A stretch of 64,000 bases of DNA from Tanypteryx hageni (GCA_028673005.1 CM054116.1:34754854-34818853), one strand, 5' to 3'. Positions 11,445-24,812 are shown, counted from the first letter of the stretch. Numbers and translations: made by a program. Notes: generated by a model from the sequence alone, not told the origin.

Positions 11445-11502
11445 ACCACTCATCCGCATCCCATTTTCCACCCATCTTCATAAATATTGTAAATTAAATA
11501 TA

Positions 11503-11508
11503 AATAAA
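11503..11508 (+). terminator. CPR-2 poly(A) signal
   Basis: AATAAA 58 bp past the stop codon, within TAAATAAATAAAT, so two overlapping signals are present. The position matches the CPR-1 signal. Confidence 0.6.
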
Positions 11509-11529
11509 TAAATATTTAATTAAATATTT

Positions 11530-12703
11530 TTGTTGTAATTTTTCTAGTCATCGGACCACCACTGAAGGTATGAGAAACTTCGATGTAGTATGAGCCTAAA
11601 ATTTGTTTTTTCTTAAAAGCAAAATCGTGCTAATGTGATCACATACTGTCCGTGTGTCTGTGGACAATCAACCTTTTTTGTTTTAAATTATATTTGAAAA
11701 TTTCTTTTTGAATTAGACAGTTCTTATCAACCTATGAATTATCCACTGATTGGATTTTTCAAGTAGTTCAATATTTTCCGCTAGGTGGCTTGAAGATCGG
11801 AAAATTAAAAATTCGGAAATTATATTATATTCAAACTACTGAAGCTAGAGAAGTGAAGTTTTCACGGATGGGAAGATCTAGTGAAAATCTACATTCTAAC
11901 AGTGCAGTTTGCCCCCTCTCCAACGTGGGAGGCAAAAAAACGTGCTAAAAATGTTAATTAAACGTGCTCTTGCTTAGCAATGTTATCGTACTTGCTAATC
12001 ATTTTCTATTTCAGTTTAGCATACTTAACTACGCTTTTATGTAATCAGATAGTAAAAAAATTAAGGCCCGAAAAAATTATTTCGACAAGTGCTATTTACG
12101 CTTAAGGAGAAAAGAAAACTATATCAAGATAGGAACCACGAGAATTCTCGAATTGGGGATGAGTACAAATGTTCGGCGCAGTCTATAAATTCAACTGTCC
12201 TTTAATATTAGTTTATAATTGCACACATTAAAACCACAGGCTTCTAGTATAGGCCAGATTTCCCCATGGCATCCTTCAATTTTAAAACTGCCGCTATGTC
12301 TATATCTAGCTAGCTTTATATCACAGGAAATTCCTCTTCATCGATGAAACGACTCCTACGGTCGGAAAAGTGGCCCACATTTTCACAAACAACGTGAGAA
12401 TAAGTAAAAATTAGTGGTGAACTACAAACCACATCGTCGTGAAAAAAATATCTCGTTCCCCTTCCATGTCCAGAGTTCAACTACTACTCTATCATAAGTA
12501 ACATAACTTAGCTTGTTTTAAAGCACATTTTTCCATTTTTTAAATTAACGTGAGAGGAAGACGACTAATACGTAAAGCAAGTTGAAAGTAAATTTTCGAA
12601 ATTTCGCGAAGGTAAAGATGAAGCTGCTCCTTTTGTCCTTGCGTCTGTATCTGCATATATGTTTTAGGATAACATTAATAAAGAATATTTGTTCATTTCG
12701 TTT
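11530..12703. other. Intergenic sequence, no gene seen
   Basis: AT-rich, without recognisable exon, RNA gene or intact repeat. Confidence 0.35.
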
Positions 12704-13105
12704 CATCATCATCATCATAGGTAGTCTTTCCGTAGACAGGTCTGTGAATATTCTTAGTCAAATTTGGTTCTCCACATATGCCGCAGTCTTCTTCATGTCT
12801 TGATAGCTTTATTTCCCTTTCAAGTCATCTATCACCTGAAACCTTTCCCTACCTCTTTCTCTTTTTCCGTCAATGTTTTTTCTAACACGTCTTTAACCAT
12901 GCTGCTCCTCCTAAGGAGATGTCCAATCCGGTTCGCCTTCCTTTTTTTATAGTTTCTACAATCATTCGCTTTTCTCCTATTATTCTTAGTACTTCCTCGT
13001 TTTTTAACCTATCTGTCCATTTTATCGTCGGCATTCTTCTCCATGCCCTCATTTCGAAGCTTTCTAAGTATTTTATATCATTTTTCTTTTCATATTCACC
13101 TTTAA
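12704..13105 (-). pseudogene. LINE 3' fragment, same subfamily as 2849-3533
   Basis: Read on the - strand it encodes KKNDIKYLESFEMRAWRRM, then IKWTDRLKNEEVL, IGEKRMIVETI and RKANRIGHLLRRSSM, the C-terminal region of the LINE reverse transcriptase. A one-base frameshift in the KEKERG segment and a GAG-to-TAA stop after LKGK disable it. The 3' UTR (ACAGACCTGTCTACGGA, ACTACCT) nearly matches that of the element at 2849-3533, and the tail is (GATGAT)n at 12704-12718 as seen on the + strand complement. It is 5'-truncated; no target-site duplication was found. Confidence 0.82.
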
Positions 13106-16100
13106 ATATGCGCGTTACTTAAAAAAACACACAAAAAGCGCAGTTTAACCAGAATTCTGAGGGGTGCTGTAATACACTCGGTTTTCTTAACCTGCCAAAG
13201 GAATATTCCTAAATAAAAACTAATAAGCAGCTTAAAGATCACATACGACCCGTGTCGTTTCTGACCACCGGCGAAAATAAGGAACCGTCACTCAATTCGA
13301 CAGTTAAAGATCAAACGACTGTCTCGACCGAGTTTAACGTTGAGAGTCAATAACAGGTTGACTGACTAAAGAGCAAGGTGAACGACAGGCGGGAAAAATC
13401 AACAGCGGAGAAAATGGAGGGCAATTCCAAATGGCCCATGCCAATTTCATAGGCAATTAAAACCAATTTAGGCAGCGTTCCAAGATTAGAATACGATTAG
13501 TGATAATGTGAAAATCCCCATCATGTCTTTGGAGATATTTGTTCGAAGTCGATCAAAAAAAGATGAGGCAAAACTCTGCAAGTGAAAGAATCCCGTTGTA
13601 TCTGCTAAAACTAAATGAAGCTGGGATAAGAAAATCTAACGGAAAAATTAACATTTCCCGCACAATTCTCAACGGGGATATTTTTCGAGTTATTTCTTCC
13701 CATTGCTAAATATATAGAGCGGCCAGATTCCTATCAATCAATACGGCGGATTCTGGTCTTGGGACATGGCTGTCACCGATACACCTTGAACCAGAGTTGA
13801 CTTCACGTAAAATTGTCGTTTCATCAATGAGCAATTTTTTAATTCCTATAGAGCTAGAGAGATGAGAGAAAGGGGCCTCAAATTCGTCAAGAAATAAGAA
13901 TCGAAAATATTGGCACAAACTGTTTCAATTAACTCTTAATTCGTTGAAACACTAATTAGCAGTCAAAGATCAAGATAACCAACGCTGTTTACGCAGAAAA
14001 TGCCTAACGAAAAAGAGATGCTGAATTTCAAATAATTCTACCGAGGGTTTAAAACAAAGAGGCGATGAACGCTAATCCGTTGCACGAAAAAGAGCTTTCG
14101 TCGCCTCTTCTTATCTCAAAATATTAAACTGAACACATGAATGCACCACCCAAACGGCATAAATATCTAAGAGCCGACAATGGACTGGCAATATACATCA
14201 AGGGCGAATGTCGCCGGGTGGAGGAAGAAGGAAGATCAGAGGTTAGGGCATTGATGATTATTAGTCATCGCTGATGGGAGAATAAAAAACCAACAAAATA
14301 TTCACAAAAAATTACAATACGAGTCGATAAAAATAAATAGTTCAAAACTAGATTTGAAATTTGATTTTTCTATTCTAACATTTAAATTTAAAGGTCTAGC
14401 GGTTTTCAGTTTGAATTACTTCACAGCATAGAAACCCTTAAAAAAATATTATGTAATTATTGATTTAAATACATTATTGTAAATTCATATAAGAAACCTT
14501 TCAAATTCTTCAATATATGCAATATTTTACTTAAACTATGCAAGAGTATTACATCATGAATGCTAAGTTAAAATTATTTCAATAAAGAGGATAATCTTTT
14601 CAAACACAACCAAACGATGTGATGAAACAACTAAGATATTAAGTGTTACTGTGTAAATAAATATCGTTTTTAAAAAGTACACAATCTTCTTTATCGGTTA
14701 GGAAATCATAATAAATGATCATCGCTCATCGATCTTCAATGGACAAAAAAGCCGAAAATTCGAGGTAATTCTAAGCAAATTAAAACTTAATTCAACATCC
14801 AATTTAATTTTCTCATTCCTAAATATAGAATATAGATAATGTTCACTAACGTTCCTCTTCCTTATCGTAACGATTCTAGAATATATTAGTAAAATCTAGT
14901 CTCAAAATAAATGGAAAACCTTAATTATATGCGCTTTCCTACGACGAAACACAGACAATGGCCCTCTGGTAACTCCATCTCAAAATAACCCCGATATAAA
15001 AGAATGGAAACGAAAGCAGGCGACCGTGAAAAGAATTAAGCGTTAGCTCATCGTAAGTGAAGCCCTATTCAGAGAAAATTGCTAGGGCGGCTCTCCAGGC
15101 GCCGGCTCCAAGTCTGACATTCCCTAGTTTGTGAAGATATTTCCAATTTTTGGGCTTTTTCAGATTTTAGGTATATGTAAGATATAACAGACAACACTTA
15201 CTAGGAGTAACATTCAGCAGAGAACAAATACGTTTCATATTAGTGTAGTAACTCGTCTTGAACCTTGTGCCCATATTCTTCAACGATATGCTTGGTGTTT
15301 TTTAGTTTTTGTTCTAATAGTTTTTATAAAGTAGTAAATTCGTTCGTTTATGTACCATGGATATGAAAGTTGCCACCTTTTGTTTTTATGTGGAGTGATT
15401 TTTGGGGAAATTAATCACAATTACTGTATACGTAAAAATACTGTCGTGTCTTTTTATGGGTCTACGAAAGCAGCTGGTTGCCGTTTCTGACCTAGCATGT
15501 GAATTTTATTGTGGATTATTTACTGTTTAAATCTTGGACTAAATCGTCTATCTCATTGGAGGTGCTATCAAACACGGCAGTATCTACATCGATGTAAAAT
15601 ATTTGAAATTTTCTTGAATTCATTTTCGGAATGCGTCAAAACATTTTATAGGGATTGGAATTTATTTAAGTTGTTCAATTAAAAATAATTTGTTTTAGCA
15701 TGGTTTCTTCAGCTTTTTTTAGATATCTATATTATCATTAAGACCATGGGTAAATTACATTATAAGGTCAACGAAGACTTCAGCTTGCCGGATTCTATAA
15801 CTATCCTTGGGAAAAAATTACTCAATGATAATGGCGATCTTATCCTTCTGTCCACATAAGTAATTTAAAGACGCAAGATACCATCAATTTATTAACTGGC
15901 AACGACCAACCTCCGTGAGACTATGCGTAACACTACGATGACTTTCAAGATAGCAATAAGAACTCATAAATTACCATCTCGAATGGGAAAACTTCCGAGT
16001 GACCCTGTCAAATCCATTTGCGTGATTTTCTATGTCCTTTAAACTCGTACAAATAACACAGGCACACTTTAGTGCTCCCACTACTAAGGTAAGTTCGCGC

Positions 16101-16200
16101 AAAAACCGATACGAATCGGACGCTTAGCAACACTGGAATAAAAAAGTAACACTTCCAACTTTCTTAAAGTCACTGGGTTAATCGCCCCGACGGAGGAGAG
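13106..16200. other. Intergenic sequence, no gene seen
   Basis: About 3 kb of AT-rich DNA without a supportable gene or repeat. Short open frames (for example 13706-13918, - strand) show no domain. Confidence 0.35.
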
Positions 16201-16700
16201 TACTTTCAACTCAAAATAAGCTCAGGGTCAATGGCGTGCCTCTCCGGCGTCCAGGGAGCAATCGCATTCGTGGCTCCAGCCAACCGGAATAAATAAAGAA
16301 TCCCATTCCCTCTCCAGCGCCGGGAGTGTTACCCAACCTACCATAAAATGGCGTGAAATTTCACCGAGGAACAAAGGCGGGGATGAGGAAAAGGAATAAG
16401 GGGTAGGAAACCGAGGCGGGGTCGGAGGAGTTTTCGTTCCTTCGGCAACCTTTCTTTCTTGCGACGGGCCGTAGGACAAGGGGGTGGAGAAGGGAAACAA
16501 AGAGGGCAATCGGACCGGGTTGGAGAGGGGACAGATCGAGAGACCCCACGCGACGGCAGGCCAAGGGTGGACGATTAGAATGGGCGTTGTCCGAAAAGAG
16601 GACAGCTGCCGATCGCCCTTCACACGCAGGTTAGCCGCGATATCCATGAAACAAATGGCAACCTCAAGGTGAGGAAGTGCTTGGAAAGCGATTCTGTTTC
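16201..16700. other. GC-rich island without supported gene
   Basis: GC-rich, purine-biased on the + strand. It yields an overlong - strand open frame (16228-16881) whose predicted protein is low-complexity and continues into the adjacent hAT-like MITE, so it is not a credible gene. It could be a promoter or noncoding exon; nothing decides this. Confidence 0.35.
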
Positions 16701-16726
16701 CACGACCACTTGCCGATGTTTTAGAG

Positions 16727-17159
16727 CAGAGGTGGGCAACCTTTTCTAATTGATGGGGCGCATTGGTGGCAGTGAATCCTTCAACATTGGAAATTGTCAA
16801 TGCTTCGGTGGAATGGATTAAAGTTAAATAGGATGTTACTTTGAGATTCTTACGGAACATATGAGCGAAAATGAAGTTCAAATTAGGTTTTTAGGGTTAA
16901 CATTACAATATTAAGAATCATGATGGAATTCAATCTTAGCAATTATTTTTTTTTAAATCAAAAAAGAAAATTTAAAAGAACTTATTTGAATCGAGAAATA
17001 TTTATTAAGGGTCTCAATGCTAGACATTTTATCAGTTTTTGCTAGATATAAAATAACATTTGGTGGGTGAATAAAAAAATGAAAAAGTTTTGAATATTAC
17101 AAAACACTGGTGGTGGGCCTCATGAAATTGCTAAGAGGGCCGCAGGTTGAGCACCCCTG
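16727..17159. mobile_element. hAT-like MITE with near-perfect 8-bp TSD (family A)
   Basis: Starts CAGAGGTGGGCAACC and ends GGTTGAGCACCCCTG, imperfect terminal inverted repeats of hAT type. Flanking octamers are TTTTAGAG (16719-16726) and TTTTAGAT (17160-17167), 7 of 8 matching, as expected for hAT transposition. The interior (433 bp element) is noncoding and shares long stretches with the copy at 47150-47694, for example ATTAAAGTTAAAT, TTTTTAGGGTT and GATGGAATTCAATCTTAG. Confidence 0.8.
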
Positions 17160-17167
17160 TTTTAGAT

Positions 17168-18212
17168 GGACATGCCCGAGAGATCATCCGGCTAGCAGTC
17201 TGAAGAAGAAAATGTTTTTGAAATCACCTACTTTGTTCGATATATGGAGAGGAAGAGATTAAATTTCGATGGAAATATTTTTTAATCAACTTGAATGAGA
17301 TTTTAAAAAGCTATTTTTCATTTTTTACAACCGACGCCTCACAAAAACAAGCTTACAGTCGTAAAACTTGCCTTGAGCAAATTTTTTCGTTTAAATTTCC
17401 GTTTATTTTTATTCGATGCGATAACGGCCTAAGACTTTCTTTTTTATTTCCACTCCTGCATAACCTTAACCTATTAGCTTCCTCGGATAAAGGTCGTCGT
17501 CCTATTAAACACCCAATTCGATAGCAAGATTTGATACACCATAATACGTACTTATAAAGAATAGTAAAACGCTTGAAGACATAGCCATTTTACAGTATCG
17601 TGAACAATTAGTTAGCGTGTAGCGGTGACAAATACTTGCCGACACACACGTGTAACATCATTTTTCCGCAATAAAGTACTCTATAACCTTCTCCGTTTCA
17701 ATTAACCACGTGATGGGCTACATTTACCACACCAAACATCCCCCGTTTCGGTCTTTTTACATAAACGAATGATACGTTAATGTTTCACGAATGATTTAGA
17801 AGCACCACCTTAAAGGTAGGAGCACAAATTATTCTTACATTTTTTAAGACACTTAAATGCCATAGATCAAAGTCTCGCTTGAGCCGAAAAGAGACGCGGT
17901 TGTGGATACTTGGTAGAAAAAATCGTCTACCCGATTGATGACACTGGTGCAAGATGGAAACTAGTTAAGAAATTCTTCTTGAAACTTTCGCTAACATTTC
18001 AGTTATCATATACAACTTCCAAGTAAATAAGATTGGTTTTCATTTGTTTAAAAATACAAAGCGAATATGTGAAGATTTTCCGTTTTGTGACACAAAAAAC
18101 ATCAGCTACATCGCTTCGGACAAATCGTGCTTACCATAAGGCGTATTTAAGAACAAAATTTCCTTTTTTACTATTGTAATCTATTCTTGACCAAGAAAGA
18201 TACTCATTTACA
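17168..18212. other. Intergenic sequence, no gene seen
   Basis: AT-rich; no exon, RNA or repeat supported. Confidence 0.35.
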
Positions 18213-18220
18213 GTCTAGAA

Positions 18221-18553
18221 CAGGGATCGGCAACCTGCGGCTCTTTAAGGTCTTGCATGCGGCTCCCGACAGCAAGTCTCCCTGTTAAAACACCTGAAAT
18301 CTCCCCGAACGAAATTGGCATCGTAAGTTACTTTAATAGAAAATGCAGAAAAATAAATAATATGATCGCACTATTAGAAGAAAAGTTTGTATTAAAGAGA
18401 CAACCGCAAAAAGTAAAACAACGGTAAGGTTAAGTGGAGACGATCGACCTATAACCCCGCGTGGATCCGCCAATGACTGCGGCTCTTATTATGTTGCGCG
18501 TTATACATAATTTGAAAAAGCGGCTCTTCTGGTGAAAAGGTTGCCAATCCCTG
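18221..18553. mobile_element. hAT-like MITE (333 bp)
   Basis: Starts CAGGGATCGGCAACC and ends GGTTGCCAATCCCTG, a 15-bp terminal inverted repeat with few mismatches. Just inside, GCGGCTCTT and its partner AAGAGCCGC (both arms present) extend the symmetry. Flanks GTCTAGAA (18213-18220) and ACCTAGAA (18554-18561) match at 6-7 of 8 bp. There is no coding region. Confidence 0.8.
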
Positions 18554-18561
18554 ACCTAGAA

Positions 18562-21500
18562 TATTTTCGCGAGACACATACCGAAAATGCAGACGTGACT
18601 GAGGAAAGGCAAAAAAACCATCGATTATCTAATACATAATTTTTCACCTACTGAAAATAAAATGACAGATTTTCGAATGAATTACATTAATTTTCGCCAC
18701 TTAAAAATCACCGTTAATAAAAACAAAGAAATGACATGAAGGAATGGCTACGTAACACTTTCTCTTTTCCCGTTCGGCTTCTCTTTCGCTCTCCATATCT
18801 CTCTCTCTCTCTCTCTCTTATGACCTCTTCCTCTCGTAAAGAGAGGGAAAGTGACCAAAGAGGCTCTCTTCCTGCTAAATTAAAAGTAAGGTAATAAACA
18901 CGAGAACGATAGCGGTCACGTGTCTGGAATGTTGCGTGAAACTGGACATAAGGAGGCGTAAGAAACACAGCAAGATTGAAGAAAAACTTCTACGGTCACG
19001 TGAATAATTTCGAGATTTTACATTTTAACCTCGACCGTCATTATCCGCACATAAAGCTTGATTGCTGTCATTTCGTCGACCAGTTACATATTCAGATTAT
19101 TTATAAAGGCTTATTAAGTTTATAATTACTGTTTAGGATTGGCTTCATTTACATGAGTTTTGTTGCAGTCAGTAGCATATTTTTTATGTTTATGGGAAAC
19201 GTCCCTCTTGTCAACGACAATAATCCATTATCGACATAGAATTGTCCATAATTTTAATGGCTTTCAATCGTTTCACAACAAAAATAATAAATAAAATAGA
19301 ACAATAAGAAAATTAGAACAATAAATACAACAAATCGTGCAATATAACATTCATTCAACGGAAAAATATTGAATTTTATACTACATTATATGATTAAGTA
19401 TCAAGGCGTAATAGGTTATATTTTAACGGGACATACTCCAACGTAGAAAATGATAGCATGAAGTACTATAAAAGTGCTGATTGTCATAAATGCTACACAA
19501 AACCCGATGGATTAATTCTAAAGGATTATTCCTTCATAAAATATCTACTTAAACAATTTTACACATACGGATGAAATAGTGATATGGACATAAAGGTCGA
19601 AAAAAGAGTAAGGAATAGAACAAAATAAAATAATTTTTAAGTTCTACAAAATTTAACGATTAAATTAGAATCACTTCCCGTAATCAGAAATAATTTCAAT
19701 CCGTTCGATCAATTATAACATAATTATAACTATGAAAAACGCCATCCTGAATTAACCTGATGGAGAAACTTCTCAACATATGAATGATATGCCACTATTT
19801 ATACTTATAAATCAATATAATTAGACATATTTATCAAATGCATTCGGTAGACAATAACTAAGGAAGCGAGTCTCGTAAACAAAAAAGCAAAAAGTTTGTT
19901 TTCTTCTTTCTATACAAAATATAAGAATTCGACTCGTCATATTAGCTTTATTTCCCGTTTTAGAGCGTAAGAGGCGCTGAGAACAGATGTTGTAATTGCA
20001 AAATATATTAAGATAGAAGATATGACTAACTTATGCAGTCATTGTTACAGGCATTGAAGGATTCATGAAGGAACATGTTGAATCAAGACAGTGAGAGAGA
20101 ACGTTTAAGATAGGGGGCATAGAAAAGCAGATGAGAGCCACAACAACAAGATTGAAAACATTATAATATGCAAAGTTCAAGATAAACACTTTGGCCCTCG
20201 GAAAAAAATTAATACAAAATTTAGATATTATGAAAGATAAGCTCGACTGCCAGAGGAGGTTCGCCTAGTGAATCTGATAGCTCATAATTTACAAAAACAC
20301 TTTCGTGGTGTCTTGCATAACCCATTTTCAATAAATTGCCACCAAAATTTCATAACAGGAATGCTATTAAAAGTTACGCCTTTTTCTGATCTATCCTTCG
20401 GTAGCTTTTAAAGATGAGCAAATAATAATAATCTTAATGGATAATCTTATACGGTTACTAAACATAGCTCAAGATGTAGCATTTCCTCTGAAAAAGTTTT
20501 CTTAAGAATTCGGTGAAAGTGGGTTTCAGACCGGATGGAAAAGAACAAAGTCTATCGCATTCCAATATGAAGTCATCAGACATACTGTAAATTCATCGAT
20601 ATTCTCGAGAATAAAAAGGCAAAATCGCTAATAAATAGTTCGAGATTAACTGATAAAACATTTTTCATTTCCGGTATCGTGCAGCTGCTTTGCGAATTCT
20701 CTAAAACAGACTCTATTACATTTAAAGTGAAATCGACCTCAACGTCTATTTTCAATTAATATATACTTATGTGTTATTTCAGAATAACATCCAATACCGA
20801 CAAGAGTTGAAAAAAAACGTTTAAATTGATTTGAAATTACTCAAGTATTTATATAAGCACTTCAACGAATATCTGAACTCCATACTCATCAGTAATAACC
20901 ACAAAAAGTACGCGATTCACATTTGACAAAAAGTTATTCTATAATTCCATTTTGAATGAGAGAGAGTAAACCACACAGCATATCAAGACCATGATGAACT
21001 CATCGTATATATCGTATTGGCCAACTCTAACTTTACATAAAAGCAAAACAATCGTCTATATTATAATAATGAAGTCGGTTTCCATCATACCAAACTAATG
21101 AATATGCTAATTAACACGGCAAGTTAATCACACAACAAACACTTAATTATTCGAGTTTTAAAATAATTCCAATAACATGATGGCATTTTACATAATAAAA
21201 CTGGGAAAAGATAAATAATACGGGAAAAGAGGTGAGAAAACTGCGGAACTTGAATTCTGGCTGGAAATTAAAAGAAGGTCGAAATGAAGACATTGGCGTC
21301 GGAATATCGTCATTATTATCGAATAACTGCGATATTTGGAAAAGAAGACGAGTCAGAGCTGAATAATGGTATAGAATTCAAAATTTTTACATAAAACCGG
21401 AACGGCACACTCAAAGGTGTAAAAATAAAAATTCATGGATCTAATACACAAGAGTTCAGATAATTTAAGTTGAATCGTGTTCTTCGTGAAAATAATACCT

Positions 21501-22960
21501 TACACGTTACAGGATAAGGAGACTTCAAACATTAAGATCAAGGTTAGATTAAGATATCTCGCGATCTTTGCATATCGGAATGATCAAAAGTCAACTGCCC
21601 TAGATTTTTTTGTTCTTGAAAATGATTCCAAAGGAATTTCAGTAAAGGAAACTAATCGACTGTGTACTACACAGGACCTCTCGAGAGAAATAATGTTATA
21701 TAATGAAAAGAAAATAAATATAAACACTGTTTTGTGGAATTAACTGTATAAAAAGATATCATTAGAATCGAGTACATATAAGACAACAGTGTTTAGTTTT
21801 TTAATATGAACGTTGTCGATTACAAATTTCCCCGATAGAAGGAAAGATGTATGCAAAGAGTTTCTCCAAAAATGGAAAGACCTTTCGAGTATGACATCAG
21901 TGGGACTCGACTGTAAAATGTTGAGCAGAACTTTCCTTAACAACAATTCCACGGGCATAATATTCTACGTATAGATGATGGGAAAAAGTAAAAGGTAGCA
22001 CACGAGTGATGACAAAGTTTAAGGGAAAAATTACTATTTATAAAAGAGAAGCTCTTAAGCTAACAATACCTTCTTAAAATTAGGTCAAGAGAGAAATAAA
22101 AGAGATTGATTATGAATATGGCCTAATTACGCAATGAATTCAATTAATAAATTGGGAGCATTCCAACACTGCAGAGTACAAATTTTAGTTTGATTTTTAT
22201 ATCAATTTCCTTAAATACATTATATTTTTCATGTCTTTATTGAAAGTACTGTATCCGCAATAACACACGTAGACTATCACACGTTATATTGTATTTTAAT
22301 AATAATACGAAGCCCACATATAGCTATGATGTAATACTTTATAGAAAATATGTTGACTGATACTTTCATGACCTATATTTTTGCAACCGGATGTCAAAAT
22401 TTGAGCACTGCAAGGATCATATTTATTAGATATTCAGCAACAAAGATCGTATGTCACAGAAAATTCACTCCGAATCGACAGGAGAAGAAATTTGTGTCAC
22501 GCCAGCGAAATCGTTTGAAGCAAAACTGACAGAATTAGAAGCTCGGAGACGGCATGCGGATATTACACGCGCTTCACATCTCAGCGACATTTGAGCATAT
22601 ATTACGCGACATCGAAACCTATATCCAACCGCAAGAAGCTGAAGTTTAGTGTAAATGGGCCGAAAAACCCATTACTATTACGAGAAAAAAGTTTGAGGAA
22701 GCGATCCGCGGTAATAAAGGGATATCATACAAGAGGATACCAAAAGGTTAAGTCGGTTGGGTGTGGCCCTTTGCCAGGCATTTTGCTTCCCAAACGATAC
22801 TAAGTCATGACGCCTTGCTCCACTTTCGGATCGCTAAAGGCTTTTCGTCATACACACACACACCGCAAAGAAAGCCTACCTTAAAGAATGAATCGCGGAG
22901 AGGGAAGAGACGGGAAAGAGAGATGCAATGGGATGAGGGAAGAAAGGAAGGTGCCTTGGA
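18562..22960. other. Long AT-rich intergenic stretch upstream of CPR-3
   Basis: About 4.4 kb without a supportable gene. A (CT)n run lies at 18798-18819. Open frames such as 21477-21743 have no recognisable domain, no codon bias like the CPR genes and no promoter or splice context. Confidence 0.4.
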
Positions 22961-23195
22961 AACGGAGAGAGAGAGAGAGAGAGATTCCCTTCACACGAGG
23001 GAGGAGGAGGTGGGGTTGGAGGGGTCGGGAGGCCACAGGGAAAATTGAAGTGAGGAGAGAGAATGGAGGAGAGAGTGAAAGGGAAGTCCATCCGTACGTC
23101 CGACAGGGTATCTAAATGACCCGATCCGGTTTCATCACCGGAGAAGAGGAGCGTGTATATAAGCTGAGGAAGGGTTTGGAGCCAGCACATTCAAC
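22961..23195 (+). promoter_or_regulatory. CPR-3 promoter: GA-rich upstream region and TATA box
   Basis: TATATAAG at 23156-23163 is 69 bp before the CPR-3 ATG; a start near 23190 (ACATTCAAC) fits. Purine-rich DNA including a (GA)n run near 22970-22984 lies 170-190 bp upstream. Such runs can bind GAGA-type factors in insects (general knowledge), but binding here is not shown. The CPR-1/CPR-2 module is not visible before this TATA box. Confidence 0.65.
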
Positions 23196-23224
23196 TCGAC
23201 ATCCATCGCGAGAAAAGTCAAAAA

Positions 23225-24000
23225 ATGGCATTCAAGGTAAGTCTGCAAAGCTATCTCAATTGCTAGAAATATTCGACGGGATTTCCCATCCGATTCGGTT
23301 CTAACCGACGCTGTGCTTTTTTTCGGAACAGTTCGTCGTCTTCGCCGCCCTCGTGGCTGTTGCCCGAGCTGGTGTGATCGGAAGCCCCGCCGTTGTGGGA
23401 GCGACCGTGGCCCGTTACCCCGCAGCCGCTGCCTATGCCGCACCCGCCGCATATGCCGCACACGGCGCTTATGCCGCACCCGCCGCCTATGCCGCCCCCT
23501 ATGCCGCACCCGCCTTCGCCCATGCTGCTCCCCTCGCCTACGCCGCCCCCGTCGCTAAGGCCGTCGTCGCCGCTCCCGCCATCGCTAAGGTCGCCGTCGA
23601 CACCGACTACGACCCCAACCCTCAGTACTCCTACTCCTACGACATCCAGGATGCTCTCACCGGAGACTCCAAGGGACAGTCCGAGACCCGCAACGGAGAT
23701 GTCGTCCAGGGACACTACAGCCTTGTTGAACCCGACGGTACCCGTCGTGTTGTCGAGTACACCGCTGACCCCGTCAACGGATTCAACGCCGTCGTTCACC
23801 GTGAGGGCGCTGTAGTTAAGGCCGCTCCCGTCGTCGCTAAGGTCGCTGCCCCCGTCGCCTACGCCGCCCCCGTCGCCAAGGCTTACGCCGCTCCCCTCGC
23901 TTACGCTGCTCCCGCTTACGCTGCTCCCGCTTACGCTGCCCACGGCTACGCTGCCCACGGTTACGCTGCCCCCGCTTACGGCAAGGCCTTCATCCACTAA
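23225..24000 (+). CDS. CPR-3: RR-2 cuticular protein (spliced, 226 aa)
   Basis: Secreted chitin-binding cuticle protein. Exon 1 is 23225-23236 (M-A-F-K, identical to CPR-1), the intron is only 95 bp (23237-23331, GTAAGT to ACAG, phase 0), and exon 2 is 23332-24000 (TAA). The N-terminus [17 protein letters not shown] is a signal peptide; the mature chain starts [16 protein letters not shown]. An Ala/Tyr/Pro arm of [13 protein letters not shown] type covers about residues 30-80. RR-2 lies at about 96-162: [63 protein letters not shown]. It is more diverged from CPR-1 and CPR-2 than they are from each other (IQD for VxD, VVEY for TVDY). The tail has [27 protein letters not shown] steps built from short repeats. 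Confidence 0.93.
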
Positions 24001-24127
24001 ATTATATCCATCCAACCAGCCTGTATATAACGGGTACCCGCTCACTCTTGCATGTATAGTATGTGCTTCCATAAATATTTAATATGTATACTTTTGTTCA
24101 CATGTTGTGAACCAAAGCTAAACCTAC

Positions 24128-24133
24128 AATAAA
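24128..24133 (+). terminator. CPR-3 poly(A) signal
   Basis: AATAAA 128 bp past the stop codon in ACAATAAAACG, followed by T-rich sequence. No closer canonical hexamer was seen. Confidence 0.55.
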
Positions 24134-24728
24134 ACGTTATGTTCATTTAATGAAACTTTTGTTCTTTATTTCCGTAATCACATCATATTTTCATACATAC
24201 GACACAAACTTCTTCACACCACAAAGATAATAATGCCTATTTAACTTGTAAATAACATCGTAAAATAGGCATCAAATTCGATATACAATGCATTCTATAG
24301 ATATGAAATTACACAAGAATACCTGGTTCGAGAGAACTGCCTTCATTTATTCTTTTTGCAAGAGTGGAATAGAAATCTGTAGAAGGAAATGACTTTAAAA
24401 TTCATAAGAACTAAATATAATCTTTAAAATCAAACAAACTGAGTGATGACATCAGAGTCGAAGAGAACACTAGACGGATAAGGGATTCAGGGAGAAATTA
24501 AACCCACAGACCAACGAGAAAACGACGAGTTAAGACCGCCACGTCGAATGTTCGCTTTTCACTTTCGATTTCAGGTCAGTGGAGCGGGGCGGAAGTGGGC
24601 GAGGTAGGTCCGACGTGCTACGACCAATGGACACGCAGCGCAAGACCGGTCCAGCGCGACTTCGTGCACACGAGATGATTTTCTCCAGCGGTACATCCAC
24701 AGAGGAGCAAAAGGGCCAAAAACCTACC
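24134..24728. other. Intergenic sequence downstream of CPR-3
   Basis: AT-rich up to about 24520, then rising GC content. No gene supported. Confidence 0.35.
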
Positions 24729-24730
24729 TC

Positions 24731-24812
24731 ACCAACTCGCCCAACTAATCAACCAACCCAACCAAACAAATCAACCAACCCAACCAAACCAACCAACTAG
24801 CCCAACCAGCTA
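24731..24812 (+). repeat. CAAC-type imperfect microsatellite
   Basis: Degenerate run of CCAAC, CAAC and CAAA units over about 80 bp. It explains a Pro/Thr/Asn-rich short open frame here, which is not a gene. Confidence 0.7.

Noticed and set aside
10842..11471. 209-aa open frame on the - strand opposite CPR-2 (Gly/Val/Ser/Asp-rich)
   Set aside because: It is the reverse complement of GCC/GTC/TAC/GAC codons, which cannot form stops. It has no promoter, domain or natural N-terminus. The same holds for - strand frames over CPR-1, CPR-3 (23263-24072) and CPR-4 (29504-30421).
16228..16881. 217-aa - strand open frame
   Set aside because: Runs from a MITE end into a GC-rich island and its product has no domain or sensible composition.
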